From the NCBI GenBank assembly GCA_964019055.1, contig OZ025206.1:1551001-1615000 (forward strand): a stretch of DNA of 64,000 nt, given 5' to 3'. Below the pieces are notes generated by a model. The model saw only the letters and a list, made by a program, of their open reading frames with translations, searched no databases and was not told where the DNA came from. This document shows positions 1 to 12,689 of this stretch, in pieces. The DNA is from Anthopleura xanthogrammica. Taxonomy: Eukaryota; Cnidaria; Anthozoa; Actiniaria; Actiniidae. Within the stretch, counting starts at the first letter, position 1. Every line of letters starts with the position of its first letter. A program made the translations under genes and the position numbers.

Positions 1-100
1 ATTTCTACAATAGCACGAAGACGCTTTTGACTAATTTGCATGCGGATTTAGAGCATGCGCAGACGTTTTTCACGCGTGTCGGCTATTTCACTAATTATTG

Positions 101-332
101 CCTGCTTGCCTGCTTGCCTGCTTGCCTGCTTGCCTGCTTGCCTGCTTGCCTGCTTGCCTGCTTGCCTGCTTGCCTGCTTGCCTGCTTGCCTGCTTGCCTG
201 CTTGCCTGCTTGCCTGCTTGCCTGCTTGCCTGCTTGCCTGCTTGCCTGCTTGCCTGCTTGCCTGCTTGCCTGCTTGCCTGCTTGCCTGCTTGCCTGCTTG
301 CCTGCTTGCCTGCTTGCCTGCTTGCCTGTTTG
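101..332. repeat. Octamer tandem array (CCTGCTTG)n
   Basis: Twenty-nine head-to-tail copies of the 8-mer CCTGCTTG; the last copy has one change (CCTGTTTG). The unit has no stop codon in several frames of either strand, so long open frames (Leu-Ala-Cys-Leu-Pro repeats on plus, Lys-Gln-Ala-Ser-Arg repeats on minus) cross it. These are products of the repeat, not genes. Confidence 0.97.
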
Positions 333-3300
333 CTTCAAGTTTCAAGTTGCTGCTTGACTGCCCCCATTTCTTGCTTGTCGTTCATTGCTTTAAAATACTT
401 TCATTTTTTAACACAGCAAAACCTTCGCCGTGGAGCGCCAAGAAAGAAAGCATTCCTCAAGCCTGACCTAACAGCCGAGGTAGACAATGAAGTTGTAGAC
501 CTGCCTCTGACGTCATCAAAAAGCATTTAGTGACACAGGCAAACCATGACAAACCAACCGCATGTAAACTCAGCAAACTGACTGAGAAAATTATCCTTTT
601 CGTAGTTCACGCCAGAATTCGTCCTTTTTTTCTCTACGCACGTGTTTGCGGGCTCAATTCTGCTGTTTGCTTTGCTGCAAATTGTATTGCAAGTTCCTTG
701 TACTAATAAAAGCTTGCAAAAATGCTTAATGCCATTTTGAAAAGGTTAATATTGTAGCTTCCAATGTATCCCTGTATATCCCTTTAGTTTCGTTAACGGC
801 GTTGTCTCCTGGAACATTTAATGTACTCCTATGAGCTACTAATTTACAGTTTTGATTTACAATTTGGATGGTAAACACCCTCTAAACTAAATTAGTGATT
901 AAAACTAGCTCAATTTAACAGGAGCCAGCTTCGCTGTCCACAATTATATCCAACCAGATTAAGTGACTTTAGTAAGCCCATAATAATTTCATTATCTTTT
1001 ATTTAATTGTTTAATTGTTTGTTTTGCAAAGCTACTGATTGAATTGAATTTTGAGTTTGGTTTGTTTTTCCTTCAATGACCTTGACTCGCACCGAAAGTT
1101 TGACGAGACACACGAGAGAAAATCATGGAGCTCAACACTAAGGAAGAAGGTCAACCTTGAACTTCAAGCCTATAAAATCATCAAACCGAAACTGGGGTTT
1201 TACATTGGGTCGTAGAAACGTTACCCACTCGTTACAAAAGGGGTTTCAAAAACATATGATTAACAGTGTACTACCACTTGATGGTCTTAAATTTAGTCAC
1301 TGCAAAAAATAATAATAATAATGAAAAAATAATAATAAAGATTCATATACTTCAACTTGGTTCTTCTAGTCAGTTCAATTATTTGGTAATGATTTAACTG
1401 AAGGACTTCAAAGACTCTAGTAAAAGGCAGCCAGTATGTCTGTAGTTCTTTCCAATCAAATCTCAATATCTGTATTAGTGGGTTCTCTTATCGTTTCCAT
1501 CAACAACTAGCGCCGCTAAAATGAAAACCCTCTTGAGATTTCAGCTGTTGGTGAAACGGTCGTGATCCTCAAGATATACCCCGATTATTTCAAATATTAA
1601 TGACGTAGTCAGGTATAAATAAGAATAACGGTCTAAAAATGAGTTATCATAATAATCTATCAAAAGCGCCGAAATGGGAATTTTTTTTTTGACCATGATC
1701 AAATTTAGACATTTTTTTTATTTATTAATTTATTATTTATGATCAAATATAGAAAGTTTATTGCTTTGCTTTTTTCTTCCTTATTTTCTTTTCTTTTACC
1801 GAGGTTAAAATAAGTTTTGCCCAAAAAAAAGCGACAGTTAACCAGCATAAAGTCAGTACACTAATAAAGTCATAAATGTGGTCAGTGATTGCGTGTCGAA
1901 TTTTGTATCACCTCCTTCACCGACTTGCGAAACAATTCAAAACTATGTCAAAATTTATTGAAAACAACTGATTGAAATTACAAATTCGAGTGTTAATAGG
2001 AAATATAAAAATAAACACAAAAGAAGCCCTAAAGAAGGCACGCAGACAAGGGACTTTTTCGGCTCCTCTCGCTTCCCTTTTGCGCACGTCATTTCCTGCT
2101 TTTTGAAGTGTGCGCGCGCGTGCGGAATTTCCCGCCATTTTGGTGTAAGATCAAAAAACCACGAAAGTGTGTGTGCGCACTGCGCACCAATGAAGAAGAA
2201 CCAAAAGCCGGAAATCTTTTCAAATTATAGGTTTTCTTTTGTATTTTACTTATAATTACATAATATTTGGTCACAAATTAAAAGCAAATAAAATAACCTC
2301 GTAAATCAAACGCCTACTTTTTGAACAAATTTGTTTATGTTGCCCAACTTTTTCCCAAGTTTTACTCTAGTATTATAACGGGTTAAGTTCGTGTTGTCGG
2401 AGGTCGGAAGAGTAGATTCGATTGGAAGAGGTCTGAGGTCGCTTATCTCGAAATTTAAGTGAGTGAACTTAGGTTAAAGCGGATAAAACCAATATGTTAA
2501 AGTACTTGAAACCACTTGAACATGTCATTGTTCCTGGCAGATTCGCATGGTGAAGAGACTCTTTTTATTACAAAATTATAGGTTAAAATCAAAAATTAAA
2601 ATCTAAAATTCTTTTCTAAATCAATATTAACTTTTCATGTTTCCTTAAGGATAAAATAACAAATGATATAAATGTGAAATTATTTGAAAAATATAATGGT
2701 CTGTTAGAAGTTAGCCATGGATCCGACAAGAGCAGACATCGGGACTCCTTCGTTAACTGTAGTAGCGACGAATTGTGGGTTAATACATCCACAAACAAAG
2801 GTATAAAATATTTCGGGGTTTTTCTTTGATTTTGGCGCTGATATTCTGTCGGTCCGTTCATCGAGAATGATTATCAAGAAGACTGGATTTAAATGAAATG
2901 CCATTGTTGGAGCGTGCACGTGTAATGTTGTCGAGGGTCTTGAAGGCGCCAACCACGATCGATCCACATAGATTCATAGGATTAAGCTATTGTCAAGTAC
3001 TACGCTTGATGGCTGTTGGAGATCAAAAAAGATAGCAAATAGTTAAGAGATACTCATTCCATCAAGCAAGCAGGCTATATTGCACAAGTGCCATCAAATC
3101 AAATCACACCCTCTGGTTGAATGTCCAATTTTTTCGGTCAATAACTTCATTTAGCATTTTCCGTCTCTAATGCGTCCCTTCATTTTTGAGTTAACAGAAG
3201 CGGCCATGCCTTAAGACTCCAAATTGATTTAGTAACTTGTCGTAGCCTGGCTGACGCTACAATTCTTCATATCTTTGTACATGTTATCCTCTTATAATAA

Positions 3301-5979
3301 TATCGCCCAATCAAAAAGACGACATAAAGACAGCAACTAAGGCAACAACGCTTCAGAGCTCGATCACTGTGGATTAGACTGATACAACCCACGAGAAGAG
3401 TGCACTCTCTAGTTTGAACTGCTGCTAAAGGCTCGACATCCCAAAGCTGAAAACTGATTTCTTGAAAGAAAAAGAGAAATTTTGGCGTAAATATATAATC
3501 CCGAAAGTTATACAGGATTAGTACCAGGTAAGACCATGAAATTTGAACTCGTGTAAAGCTAGATAAGATGTCATGATTTGGTAGTTGTGGTTTGGTTGAG
3601 TATTTTTGACATCAACACCCGATATAATTGTCGAGTCTGTGTTGGAATTTTGGTGTCGTAGTTTCAAGAAGATGATCGTTCCAACCACGAACCATATCGA
3701 GATTTCTATAGTATCCATCCTTATCTTCTCACTCCTGTTACTTTAACTACATTGTACAAAAACACCCGAAAACTTGCTCTGTTTTTTACTAGGGCTATTT
3801 CTTTGAATTACTGTGAAAAAAGAAATTGCAATGAGTACGCAACATTTCCAACCCGGAATCTTAGAATTGAGTGGTGTCATTTTTGATTACATTCTATAAA
3901 TCATTTTCGTCTTGACAAATTTTAAGGATTTTTATTTTAAAATGCGCTCTAATTAAATTCTTTGTAAAAATGAGAAAATATAGAATAAGACGCATTTGAA
4001 CATACTTTCAAACATTGATATAAAATAACACATGAGAATAGTAGTGATGACGCAGATATTTGATCGGTTCCGCGATGGAAAGTATTAAAGGCTTTTCTAA
4101 CCATGACATTCATTCGTCTCTTATCGCTTTTATAGGATTTCGTCTGTTACTTTTGCCCCGATGTGATCAAAGCACGGAAGTTCAAAATGTTAGCGTGTTT
4201 AAGGGCTGCTGTTTTAGGAAATGCTTTGACCTTTACCGACTTTAGAACACCGGGTCGTTTATAGATTTGCTCTACAAAAATTCGACTGTCGCTGATAGAG
4301 ATTCTAGTCGCTGAAAGAGCTAAGGACAGTGAAGGAGTTATGCTTGTATTTTAATGAAATCCAAACAAAAACGCGTGAAAATGGTTGAGATATGTCTAAT
4401 AAACATCTTTTTATGATTGATTGTTAGCTTATGATAAGAGCATAACCAAGCAACTTTAAGGACGCTGGATGTCGCGTGAGTTGAGGTAAATAGCTCAAGG
4501 ACACTAATCCCTCATGATTGAATAAAGACTGGCCTTACCATCATATAAAGCTACGGGTGTGCGAAAACGTTTGCCTAAAAACACTCTGATATTTAAAAAT
4601 ATGTTATTTTCTAGAAAATTCTTGGAAGAGGTACCGCAGTGTCTGTAATACCGATCCCGATAAGAACTGGCCCACTAACTCAAAGTTTTAATTTATTTAT
4701 TGATCTACATCTTATCTTGGTTTTCAAGCATTCACCTCAAGCATACTTTGTTCGTGAACAAATTGAGGCTATTGAGCCGCCTGCCGTTTTGATTGAAAAT
4801 AAAATCTCTACAAACAACTTGAAGACCAAAACATTAAGGGTGATTATCGCTAAAACGATCTACATGAACCACAATTAGATTTTAATCCACATCAGCAAAT
4901 TTTGGTATTATTCTTCGGCTCAACAATTATCTGTTCATAGCCGGGCTAGTCTGGATACTGAACACCTCGATATCATCTAGACCACACACCGCTAAAACAA
5001 CTAAGCTGTTCTCTAACTTTGTCAAGAAAGCTTAGATTGTCAATGTCTTTAGGCTCGTTCCGGCGAATTCGGAGTCGCGTTGGCGGTCGTTGGCGCCATT
5101 ACGGTAATCGTGTGATTTTCAATAAGGTCTGTTAAAACAATAGGAAAATTGTTAATGACTTGTTTATCGACCTAATGATTGATTTAAGACTTAGCCATAA
5201 CTAAGTAGGAGTCAGGCCGGCGCGTTGAAGTGATTCCATTTCACGGTTGACAAGATGTGATGAATAGAGGGCTTATATTCCTCTCGAGTTAAGCCCTCGT
5301 CAACAGGTGTGCAAGACGTCGTCCCTAACAACACTTCAGCACTTAACAGACCAGAACCTTGTAAACCGACCAGAACCTTGTAAACCGACCAGACCTTTAC
5401 ATTTCGAGCACCTCTTATAACTTAACACCTTTGCAAATCGGACCACGCAGCTTTGAGCTGAGCACTTTTGATAATTGATCCTCAGGACCTCCATGTCTGT
5501 TTCGACTTTTCTGTCAGTAATCCGTGTAGCTTCAGCTTTGAATACTCTTCAGACAAAGCACTGATGGAGAGAGGGGGTAAAGTGTGCACCGTCAGCTCCT
5601 GGAAGACCAGCTACTAGCTGAAGGAACACTGATATCAAATAAGGCCTTAACATTTATCTGAGACAATTTGGAAAGCTAGAGGTCTACAGTCCCGTTCACT
5701 TAAAGTTAGGCTGACCCTAGTAACATAGGCATGTGTTGTTTACCTTCCCCAGGGGGCACAAAGGAGTTAGCCCTAGAAGTAAGGTCACCCTTTCCCTGAT
5801 AGCAGAGTCTATTCCGTGTCCTTTGGTATAATTGAGAAGAAGGGAGAACTGGAAAGAGGAGAGACTCTACTTGCAGAGAAGGTCACCCTACCCCATGTAA
5901 ACGGTACTATGAATGTCTGAATACAAAACCATGAAATGACCATCTCGTAATCTCATGTGTTACTATCCACAGGGTAACC
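333..5979. other. Unassigned DNA upstream of the gremlin-like gene
   Basis: No convincing exon was found here. The stretch is AT-rich with scattered short open frames that lack codon structure or recognisable motifs. A short direct repeat of about 18 bp (AACCGACCAGAACCTTGT) occurs about two and a half times near 5350-5400. The 5' non-coding exon and promoter of the gremlin-like gene should lie in the right-hand part, but I cannot place them. Confidence 0.6.
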
Positions 5980-6429
5980 ATGAACGTCTACAGTATCATA
6001 ATACTGCTTCTTTGTCTCATCTGGGTTGACTGCAGACCAAGATCAAAGCTCGACCTTGAAGGACTAGAAGGAACAAATGAAGAAGTGTTCATCATGAACA
6101 ACGCACAGCTCAAACGCGGCTGGTGTAAAACAAAACCATTCAGACAAGTGATCAAGATCGATGGCTGCCTCCCTGCAGAAATACAGAATAATTTCTGCTA
6201 TGGACAGTGTAATTCGATGTTTATTCCACACCACAGCTTGAAGGAACCAGCCTTCGAGTCGTGCGCATCGTGCATTCCGGTGCGCAAACATCGTAGGTCT
6301 GTCATTCTTATGTGCCCAAACTCCGACAGGAAGATTCGAAAATACCGCTACACGTATGTCAAGAGGTGCAGATGCGTGAATTTCAAGTTGAGATCAACCT
6401 CGATTAAAAATGAATCTGAGAAGAATTGA
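5980..6429 (+). CDS. Gremlin/DAN-family secreted BMP antagonist
   Basis: A 149-aa secreted cystine-knot protein. Residues 1-18 form a signal peptide (hydrophobic run after MNVYSII). The DAN domain covers about residues 49-135 with nine cysteines (49, 63, 73, 77, 95, 98, 112, 130, 132). Motifs such as FCYGQCNS, ESCASC and VKRCRC follow the gremlin spacing. DAN-family proteins bind BMP ligands outside the cell and block receptor contact, shaping body-axis gradients. The whole coding region lies in one exon. A polypyrimidine-poor acceptor-like CAG sits just before the ATG (about 5972), which fits a 5'UTR intron as in vertebrate GREM1. The length is close to vertebrate gremlins but the pre-domain spacer is shorter. 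It could be a gremlin or a close DAN relative; membership of the family is secure. Confidence 0.93.
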   Translation: MNVYSIIILLLCLIWVDCRPRSKLDLEGLEGTNEEVFIMNNAQLKRGWCKTKPFRQVIKIDGCLPAEIQNNFCYGQCNSMFIPHHSLKEPAFESCASCIPVRKHRRSVILMCPNSDRKIRKYRYTYVKRCRCVNFKLRSTSIKNESEKN

Positions 6430-7406
6430 CACGCTGATTGATTGAAGTGGTAAGAGAGAAGGCCACAGACCGATCATGGCCTGCAGGCTCAACTGTACGA
6501 CGACTCTTAACATTTTGTAAGAAGAAACTTAAATATTTAAAAACGACAGAAAAATGTGGAGACAAAAGCGAAAATCCTAAGTGATAATGGTTGACTAAAT
6601 GTAAGAAAAATACAAGTTAAGTTCCTATCGTGTAAATATTTTTTGGGTGATGGTGAAGCTCCGCTGACATCTCCATCTTGGATTTCGAAAAGACATTGTA
6701 TAACTGACGGGTTCCCTGTGGTTTAATGGCGTCAAATCATACAGGAAGCCCATTAAAGAAATCATGTATTGTATATAATATTTACAAGGATGGCCTAAAC
6801 GTTAGCCAATAGACTAAAAGCTCCGTTTTTACCTACGTAAAGTTTACTTGTGAATCGCATTGCATTATGGGATTTACAGACAGCAAAGAGACAAACGCAT
6901 CCCATAATGCAACACTATGAAAACACATCCAGGATTAGCTATATATCCAAAATGTCGTAAAGTTAATGGTAACTTGAATGATAATGAATTTCGAAAAAAC
7001 TTATAGTTTTATCGGGTATGTATTTAATTGTAAGTTAGGACTGAATTCGGACACCTAGTTTCGATCCGCTCTGTTCCCTCTGTCCGTGATAACAAGATTC
7101 CACTGTATATATCCCGCTGTGCGGGTGTTCACTAGAACGGCTGAATAGATAAAGCTTTAGAGTGATGCCACATGATATCCTATCTGTAGAATTTAAGCTA
7201 CAAAAATAGCATTGTACATAAATAAATTATATAAAATTAAGTAAAGTCTAAATAAAGCTTTGCTAGAAGCGAGCTTGTTTGATTCACTGATATTCCCAAA
7301 GCCTGTCAGTAAAGGCGATGAGGACACAAGATGTTACGTCGCACGCAATTTCCCAGGAAAGTGATTTTGCGAGCCATGTTACACAACACGACGCAATTTG
7401 TTACAC

Positions 7407-7451
7407 GTAATGTTGCTGAGGTAGAAAACGATTCTACTTCAGCAACATTAC
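7407..7451. repeat. Compact inverted repeat (20-bp arms, 5-bp loop)
   Basis: The left arm GTAATGTTGCTGAGGTAGAA pairs with TTCTACTTCAGCAACATTAC with one mismatch, separated by 5 bases. The flanks are rich in GCAAC/GTTGC words, like the element near 57000, which has a similar AGTAGA/TCTACT centre. It looks like the core of a palindromic non-autonomous transposon. Confidence 0.8.
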
Positions 7452-7779
7452 ATGCAATATTGCGCGCAATGTTGCACCGTGTGTCGCGCCTTACTTCTTT
7501 AGTCTTGCGTTTTCTTTTTGAACCAAATTAACAATCCAAAAGGGGGGGGGGTGGTTCCAGTTCCAGCCCAGACACAATTAGTCAGTTGTGCGCAACTACT
7601 TCTCGTTTCCAGAGGCTCCTCTAAATCGGGTCTCGTAAGTTGAAAATTGTTATTGGCCTCAGTTAGCTTATCTCTTACGTGTATACGGCCAGCAACAAAG
7701 AGAATGCGCACATGCTTACAGGCAAAACCCGACATTGCACCCAATGCACCGTTCGCATTCCTGTTGGAATGTTGGAAAA

Positions 7780-7915
7780 GGCAAACACTTGTTTCCATAG
7801 CCCAAACTGCCCTTCATGGAGAAAGGACTAGAATCGGTTCTAGGGTTGGTTAGGTTTAGGATACAGTTTAGGGATTACTTAGTTACTTGTCCTCTCTATA
7901 GAAACAAGTGTTTAC
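7780..7915. mobile_element. Short element with terminal inverted repeats (MITE-like)
   Basis: The left end GGCAAACACTTGTTTCCATA is mirrored by TATAGAAACAAGTGTTTACC at the right end (two mismatches). The interior carries degenerate GGTTAG/TTAGGG words that resemble telomere repeats but are too few to mean a telomere. No coding capacity. Confidence 0.6.
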
Positions 7916-8567
7916 CGTTGGAAAGCGGGACATTTGCATCATGGCGTCATTAACCTCTACTACCAGAATCCCTTGTACACTTTTTTTTGTTCAGTTCATT
8001 AGCACCAATTGTGTTATTGTGCTATTATCATGAGGAAATAGACATTTGAATATTAAAGAAAAGTTGCGAAGTATTTTGGCATCATGCAAACGTCTTTCTG
8101 AATTTGCTCTAGCTGCAGATTGCGCGCACTTTTTTTCGTGTAGTCGATAGAAACCTTTATTTAAACTTAAATAAAAATAAAAACAGGGTAGTCCATTCAG
8201 TGGCTATAATATGCCACTGCTATCAAAAGGAGCCCAGTGTACGCTCTTATCGTTGCTAAAGCCCTTGGCAGGATCATTTAAAAGAGGGGGGTTGGGTTTG
8301 TCACACGGGGGGGACTAAGAAATACAGTACCTGCAGTAACCGTATGAACAGAAAAAATTACAAAATATAGAGAAAATATAAAGACACCAAGTGGAGTAAA
8401 AGCTCTCTATAGTGTCAGTAAGCTGTTCCAAGGCAATATTTCAAACCAGGAGAGCATGCAAGGTTTAATTTTTGGATCAAGATTGAAAATCATGCAAAAA
8501 TAAAGTGAAAATCACATTTTTCTAAAAAGATAATCATTTTTGAGGGCTTGAATCCGCCAATGAAAAA

Positions 8568-8643
8568 GTCTAAGGTGGGATTCGAACCCACGTCCACAGA
8601 CAAAAAGTCAAACAATTAATTCCAACTGCCATACTGTCGAGAC
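8568..8643 (-). pseudogene. tRNA-like relic (possible tRNA-derived element)
   Basis: On the minus strand, a perfect 5-bp stem closes a TTCGAAT loop (GTGGG-TTCGAAT-CCCAC), a strong B box and T arm. An A-box-like TGGCAGTTGG lies upstream. The outer ends pair partly (GTCT with AGAC). The anticodon arm cannot be folded convincingly and the A box is about two bases short, so this is more likely a decayed tRNA or the head of a SINE than a working tRNA. The T-arm context resembles Ser/Leu-type tRNAs. Confidence 0.4.
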
Positions 8644-10050
8644 ATCCGCAGTAGTTCGTGTTCCTGTTTTCTTGGATTTTCATTTTCAATTTGAAAATAT
8701 TTTGAACTTTGCTGGTTTTTTCCCTTGCAATTAGTCATTTTGTAACCGATTCCTGTCTATCCAAATATTTTGCCAAGCTAGTCTAGCAGATTACCACCTG
8801 TCTTCCACCTGTCTTGGCGTTTTCGTGAACGAGAATTCGCTTTCACTTAATTATTTCTGAAATTTTAAGGAAAACTGACATGGCGCAATTAGCTCAATAA
8901 ACCATAGTAAATAAGCCTTTGCTTGTTTGAAGATTCATTAGATAGAAAAAGTCTTATGTTATCCACGCTGAGACCTCAGAAATGATTGCCATTCTCCTCT
9001 CCCCTCCCCTCCCCTACCTCTCAAACCCCTTGATTTATGGTGTTCAATAATTTGGTGCGATTGGCATCATATTTGGGCTGACAACCAGGCCGTCATCAGT
9101 TGCGCATGATCAGTACGAAGGTTCTTCTGACCAAGAGAAACGCAGGCTCTGGGGACGAGATTGCTAATTTGTGTGACATCCAAAGCAAAAATATTTCTTA
9201 CATTTTTTTCTTCGAATTCGCGAAAACGATATTCTTAAAGTGTTAGAGTAAATTCAAAATATAGATAGCTGAGCGACTATAATTTCAAAAATTTGTTGGG
9301 ATAAAAAATACGAAAAGCAACTCGTTTGGGGCGATGCAGGCTTAAGTACATCGAAAATTTGCCATACTTTCGCAAAAAATTATGATCAAAATTTATGTAT
9401 CTCTGTAATTCAAAAGAAAATATATATAAAAAAACTTCTTTATACCTGAGTTTCCCTTCTGACTATCTGTAAGTTACTCGGCCGTTTTTCGTGATGATCA
9501 ATATATGGTCTATTGTACACCTGGACAGGAACACTCTTGGAGATATCCTCAACGGAGAATCGTCTGTTTTGTGTTCACATCAATGCAATCGGAAGTACTC
9601 AATCCATTTGATTGAATTCTCTTGAATATACCGGCAACGCTCCTAAATTAAGCTTTTTCAAAACCTTCCAGCTAGTGAATCGGCCAATTCTAAGCTGGAA
9701 TTTTTTTTAATCATGTTTGGGGGAAATATATAGGATTCCATCAGAATTAGCGAAAAAGCGAATGGGTTTTCCTTTCAGTCTTAAAAGCTAGTCTCTCAAT
9801 TCTATAGATGGAACCCCGAAACATCCTCTTGGCTAATTAGGGCACGGCTAAGTCAAACATCTAAATGGAAGTCTAAATTATTCCATATGTTTCTAGGGTT
9901 GTTTCTATCTCTTTTCATTTGTACTGTAGTAACTGTAGTAATGGTGCATTTTTCTGTAGCCATTGCTAGGCTGTAAAAAAAAAGGAATCCATATAGAATT
10001 TCTCCTCGTACGAAACGTCCGCTTCCCTCGATAGATTTTCTAAACGCGGG

Positions 10051-10122
10051 ACAAAAACAAACAAACAAACAAACAAATGAAATAAACAAACAAACAAAAA
10101 TAAAAAATAAAAAATAAAAAAG
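10051..10122. repeat. A-rich simple repeats (CAAA)n and (TAAAAAA)n
   Basis: Runs of CAAA units are followed by TAAAAAA-like units. Low-complexity sequence with no coding role. Confidence 0.85.
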
Positions 10123-11035
10123 AGACCATAAAGTCCTTTATGGTCCTTTTTGGGTCGTTATGGGTCTTTATGGCCCTTGATGTTCCTTTATGCTTTATTA
10201 CCGGTCTTCATTTATTTCTATGGGAATTTCATGTATATACTAAAACTTTCATTTTTTAACCTATAATAATAGTGCGTTGTTCAGAGTACACTTTTACTCT
10301 GCTAGAGTATAGCGAGATCAGAGCTATATAAGATCTCAGGCTAGTAGTTGAACCGCAATCTATACTGACCACCTTCTACAATCGTGTTATGACCTAATTT
10401 ATAATCCAACGACTATTTTTTCGAAGCATTAATGAAATGGTAAATTTGTCTTCGTATCAGTTGTATTCTTCAAACCAACGACCGGAATTGAATAGATTTT
10501 TATGCTTTTTGGAGTAAGTGAATTATATTGTGGGGGGTATTTTAGTGAGAGACCACATTGATCTTCATTTACACAATTAGTCCTACTATATAGCAATTGG
10601 AATCTAAACCTACCACCACAGAGAGCCCAATTTAGAAAGAAAAAGGTGAAAAGAAAATGGGGAAAAAAAATCGCGTTTAATAATTTTTTAAATTCCAGGT
10701 CAAGATAATGTCCTCTATAATACGAACGAGCAAAAAAAATCCGTAAAAAATGCACCAGAACATTTTTTTTCGCGCGCGCCTTTGTTTTCCTATATAATTC
10801 CCCTATGGTATCCTACGTGTTGATTTGTGTCAATATAATTTAACAAGATGGCGGCTTGACTTTCCTCCCTTCAAGATGTGAATGCGCATCATTTCATGTT
10901 CTAAAATATGTTTCCGAGTGCACACGCGCAGTCCTGCCCTTTGTTTGTCCCTTAGATATTTATTTAACTTTGATCTATTGAATAATAAATGATAATTGAT
11001 AAGATAAATTACAATAGGTGGGGGTAAACACAACA

Positions 11036-11285
11036 GAGCTAGGCTCCAAATTAAGTGTGCCCAAAATAATGTGAATATTAAATATAGAAGTAGGTAAGAA
11101 GTTATGCAAAGATATATTATAAGCTCAGTTATAAATAGAAGTTGAGTATCAGTAAATCCAGAGCTAAGCTCCAAATTAAGTGTGCCCAAAATAATGTAAA
11201 TATTAAATATAAAAGTATGTAAGAAGTTATGCAAAGTTATATTATAAGCTCAGTTATAAATAGAAGTTGAGTATCAGTAAATCCA
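11036..11285. repeat. Direct tandem duplication of a 125-bp unit
   Basis: Two adjacent copies (11036-11160 and 11161-11285) differ by only a few substitutions. Each starts with GAGCTAGGCTCC or GAGCTAAGCTCC and ends with CAGTAAATCCA. The near identity indicates a recent local duplication. Confidence 0.9.
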
Positions 11286-11400
11286 GAGACCCCTAGGGCG
11301 ATGGAACGAGCTTGAGAAAATGAAAGAGGGTATTAATGAATGAGCGCATGAATATTCAATGACGGTTGTTTCATAAGCTTCTCACGAAAGCGAGAATAAA

Positions 11401-11515
<115 letters not shown>

Positions 11516-11824
11516 ACCCCTAGAGGCAAAATAGAGGGAAGTCTAATAGTTAGTTTTTGTTTAAACAACTGATCTGCAAGTGTAAACGATCCGGACGAGT
11601 GACACAATGTCAAAAATGTTGCCAAAACATAGGAAATAAAACGGAAGGAACGCGCTTTTAATTGTTTTGAATAATTTCTTTTTTCATTGTAGAGTGTCTA
11701 TGCAAATAATAGCTTCTAAATAAGTTAATACTGAATAGAAATTTATACATATTTCATGTGTGTTGAATTGTCACATTAGGGATAATCTGCTGAGATGACC
11801 ATGAAATATGCCTTTCGGCTCGGA

Positions 11825-11974
11825 CGTAATGTTTTCCCATTTCCAATGTCTCTAGAGTATCATTTCTTTGTTTAACGGTTGCGCATAGGGAGACACATGA
11901 ATATGGATACAACTGAAACAAAGAATCTTATTCTCAAGAGAATGACACGTGGTCTGAAATGGGAAAACATTACG
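11825..11974. mobile_element. 150-bp MITE with perfect 19-bp terminal inverted repeats
   Basis: The ends are CGTAATGTTTTCCCATTTC and its exact reverse complement. The interior (starting CTCTAGAGTATC) reappears in inverted orientation about 0.5 kb downstream. No coding capacity. A related end occurs again near 50446. Confidence 0.85.
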
Positions 11975-12500
11975 CCCAAGGTAAAGGGGTATATACCGAT
12001 GATATAAACTGGGTGGAAGAACATGCCGTACCGTGACCGTAACGGTAATGTGTAAAAATACTCTGATTGGATAATCATGAATCTCCAGTTCGAATTTGCG
12101 CATACTAAAACTGCTATTTGGAAGAGTCACTAACGTGATACCAGAGAAAAACGCTTGCGCATTCGTGCCTTTCACCACATTTTCCAAGAGTTTAGAAGAG
12201 TTTTTTCGTTTAGTCTCCTGGTTTTCTCCGAATAGGCACAAAAACGTCGATACTGACTTTCTCAGTTGAGACCAATATACTGTATTGATAAAGACAATAT
12301 GAAAGAATTAGCGTAAAATTTCAAGAAATGACTATAAGTTTTAAAAGCATTTTATATAGTTCGTTTGTCAGGCACGCTTGAAAGTTAAATTTGCATCAGT
12401 TCTGCAATAGCACGAAGACGTTTTGTTGTGAGCATGCGCAGACGATTTTTAATCGAGTTGTCATTTCTATTCGATGGAGTTGACGCAACCAATCAGAATG

Positions 12501-12651
12501 TACCCATTTCAGACCACGTGCCATTCTCTTGAGAATAAGATTCTTTGTTTGAGTTGTATCCATATTCATGTGTCTTCTCATGTGCAACCGTTAAACAAAG
12601 AAATGATACTCTAGAGAAATGACACGCGATCTGAAATGGGAAAACGTTACG
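12501..12651. mobile_element. Second MITE copy, inverted relative to the first
   Basis: The interior matches the element at 11825-11974 in reverse complement over about 120 bp (shared words include ATATTCATGTGTC and AACCGTTAAACAAAG). The right end GAAATGGGAAAACGTTACG is intact; the left end is eroded. It lies directly next to the reverse transcriptase fragment. Confidence 0.8.
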
Positions 12652-12689
12652 CCAAGACGAATTAGGTCTATTTGGGATATGTTTGAGGT

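Noticed and set aside
27..530. Open frames of 84-167 codons on both strands
   Set aside because: They are translations of the octamer array and have no non-repeat domain.
2716..2803. Possible first exon on plus strand (MDPTRADIGTPSLTVVATNC) ending at an AAG-GTATAA donor
   Set aside because: Start context and donor look fair, but no second exon with coding character follows and no family is recognised; kept only as a weak candidate.
3640..3744. Plus-strand stretch ending in a hydrophobic helix (MIVPTTNHIEISIVSILIFS then a stop)
   Set aside because: Too short and without a supported upstream exon; could be chance.
7820..7880. TTAGGG-like words suggesting telomere repeats
   Set aside because: Only a few degenerate copies inside a MITE-like element.
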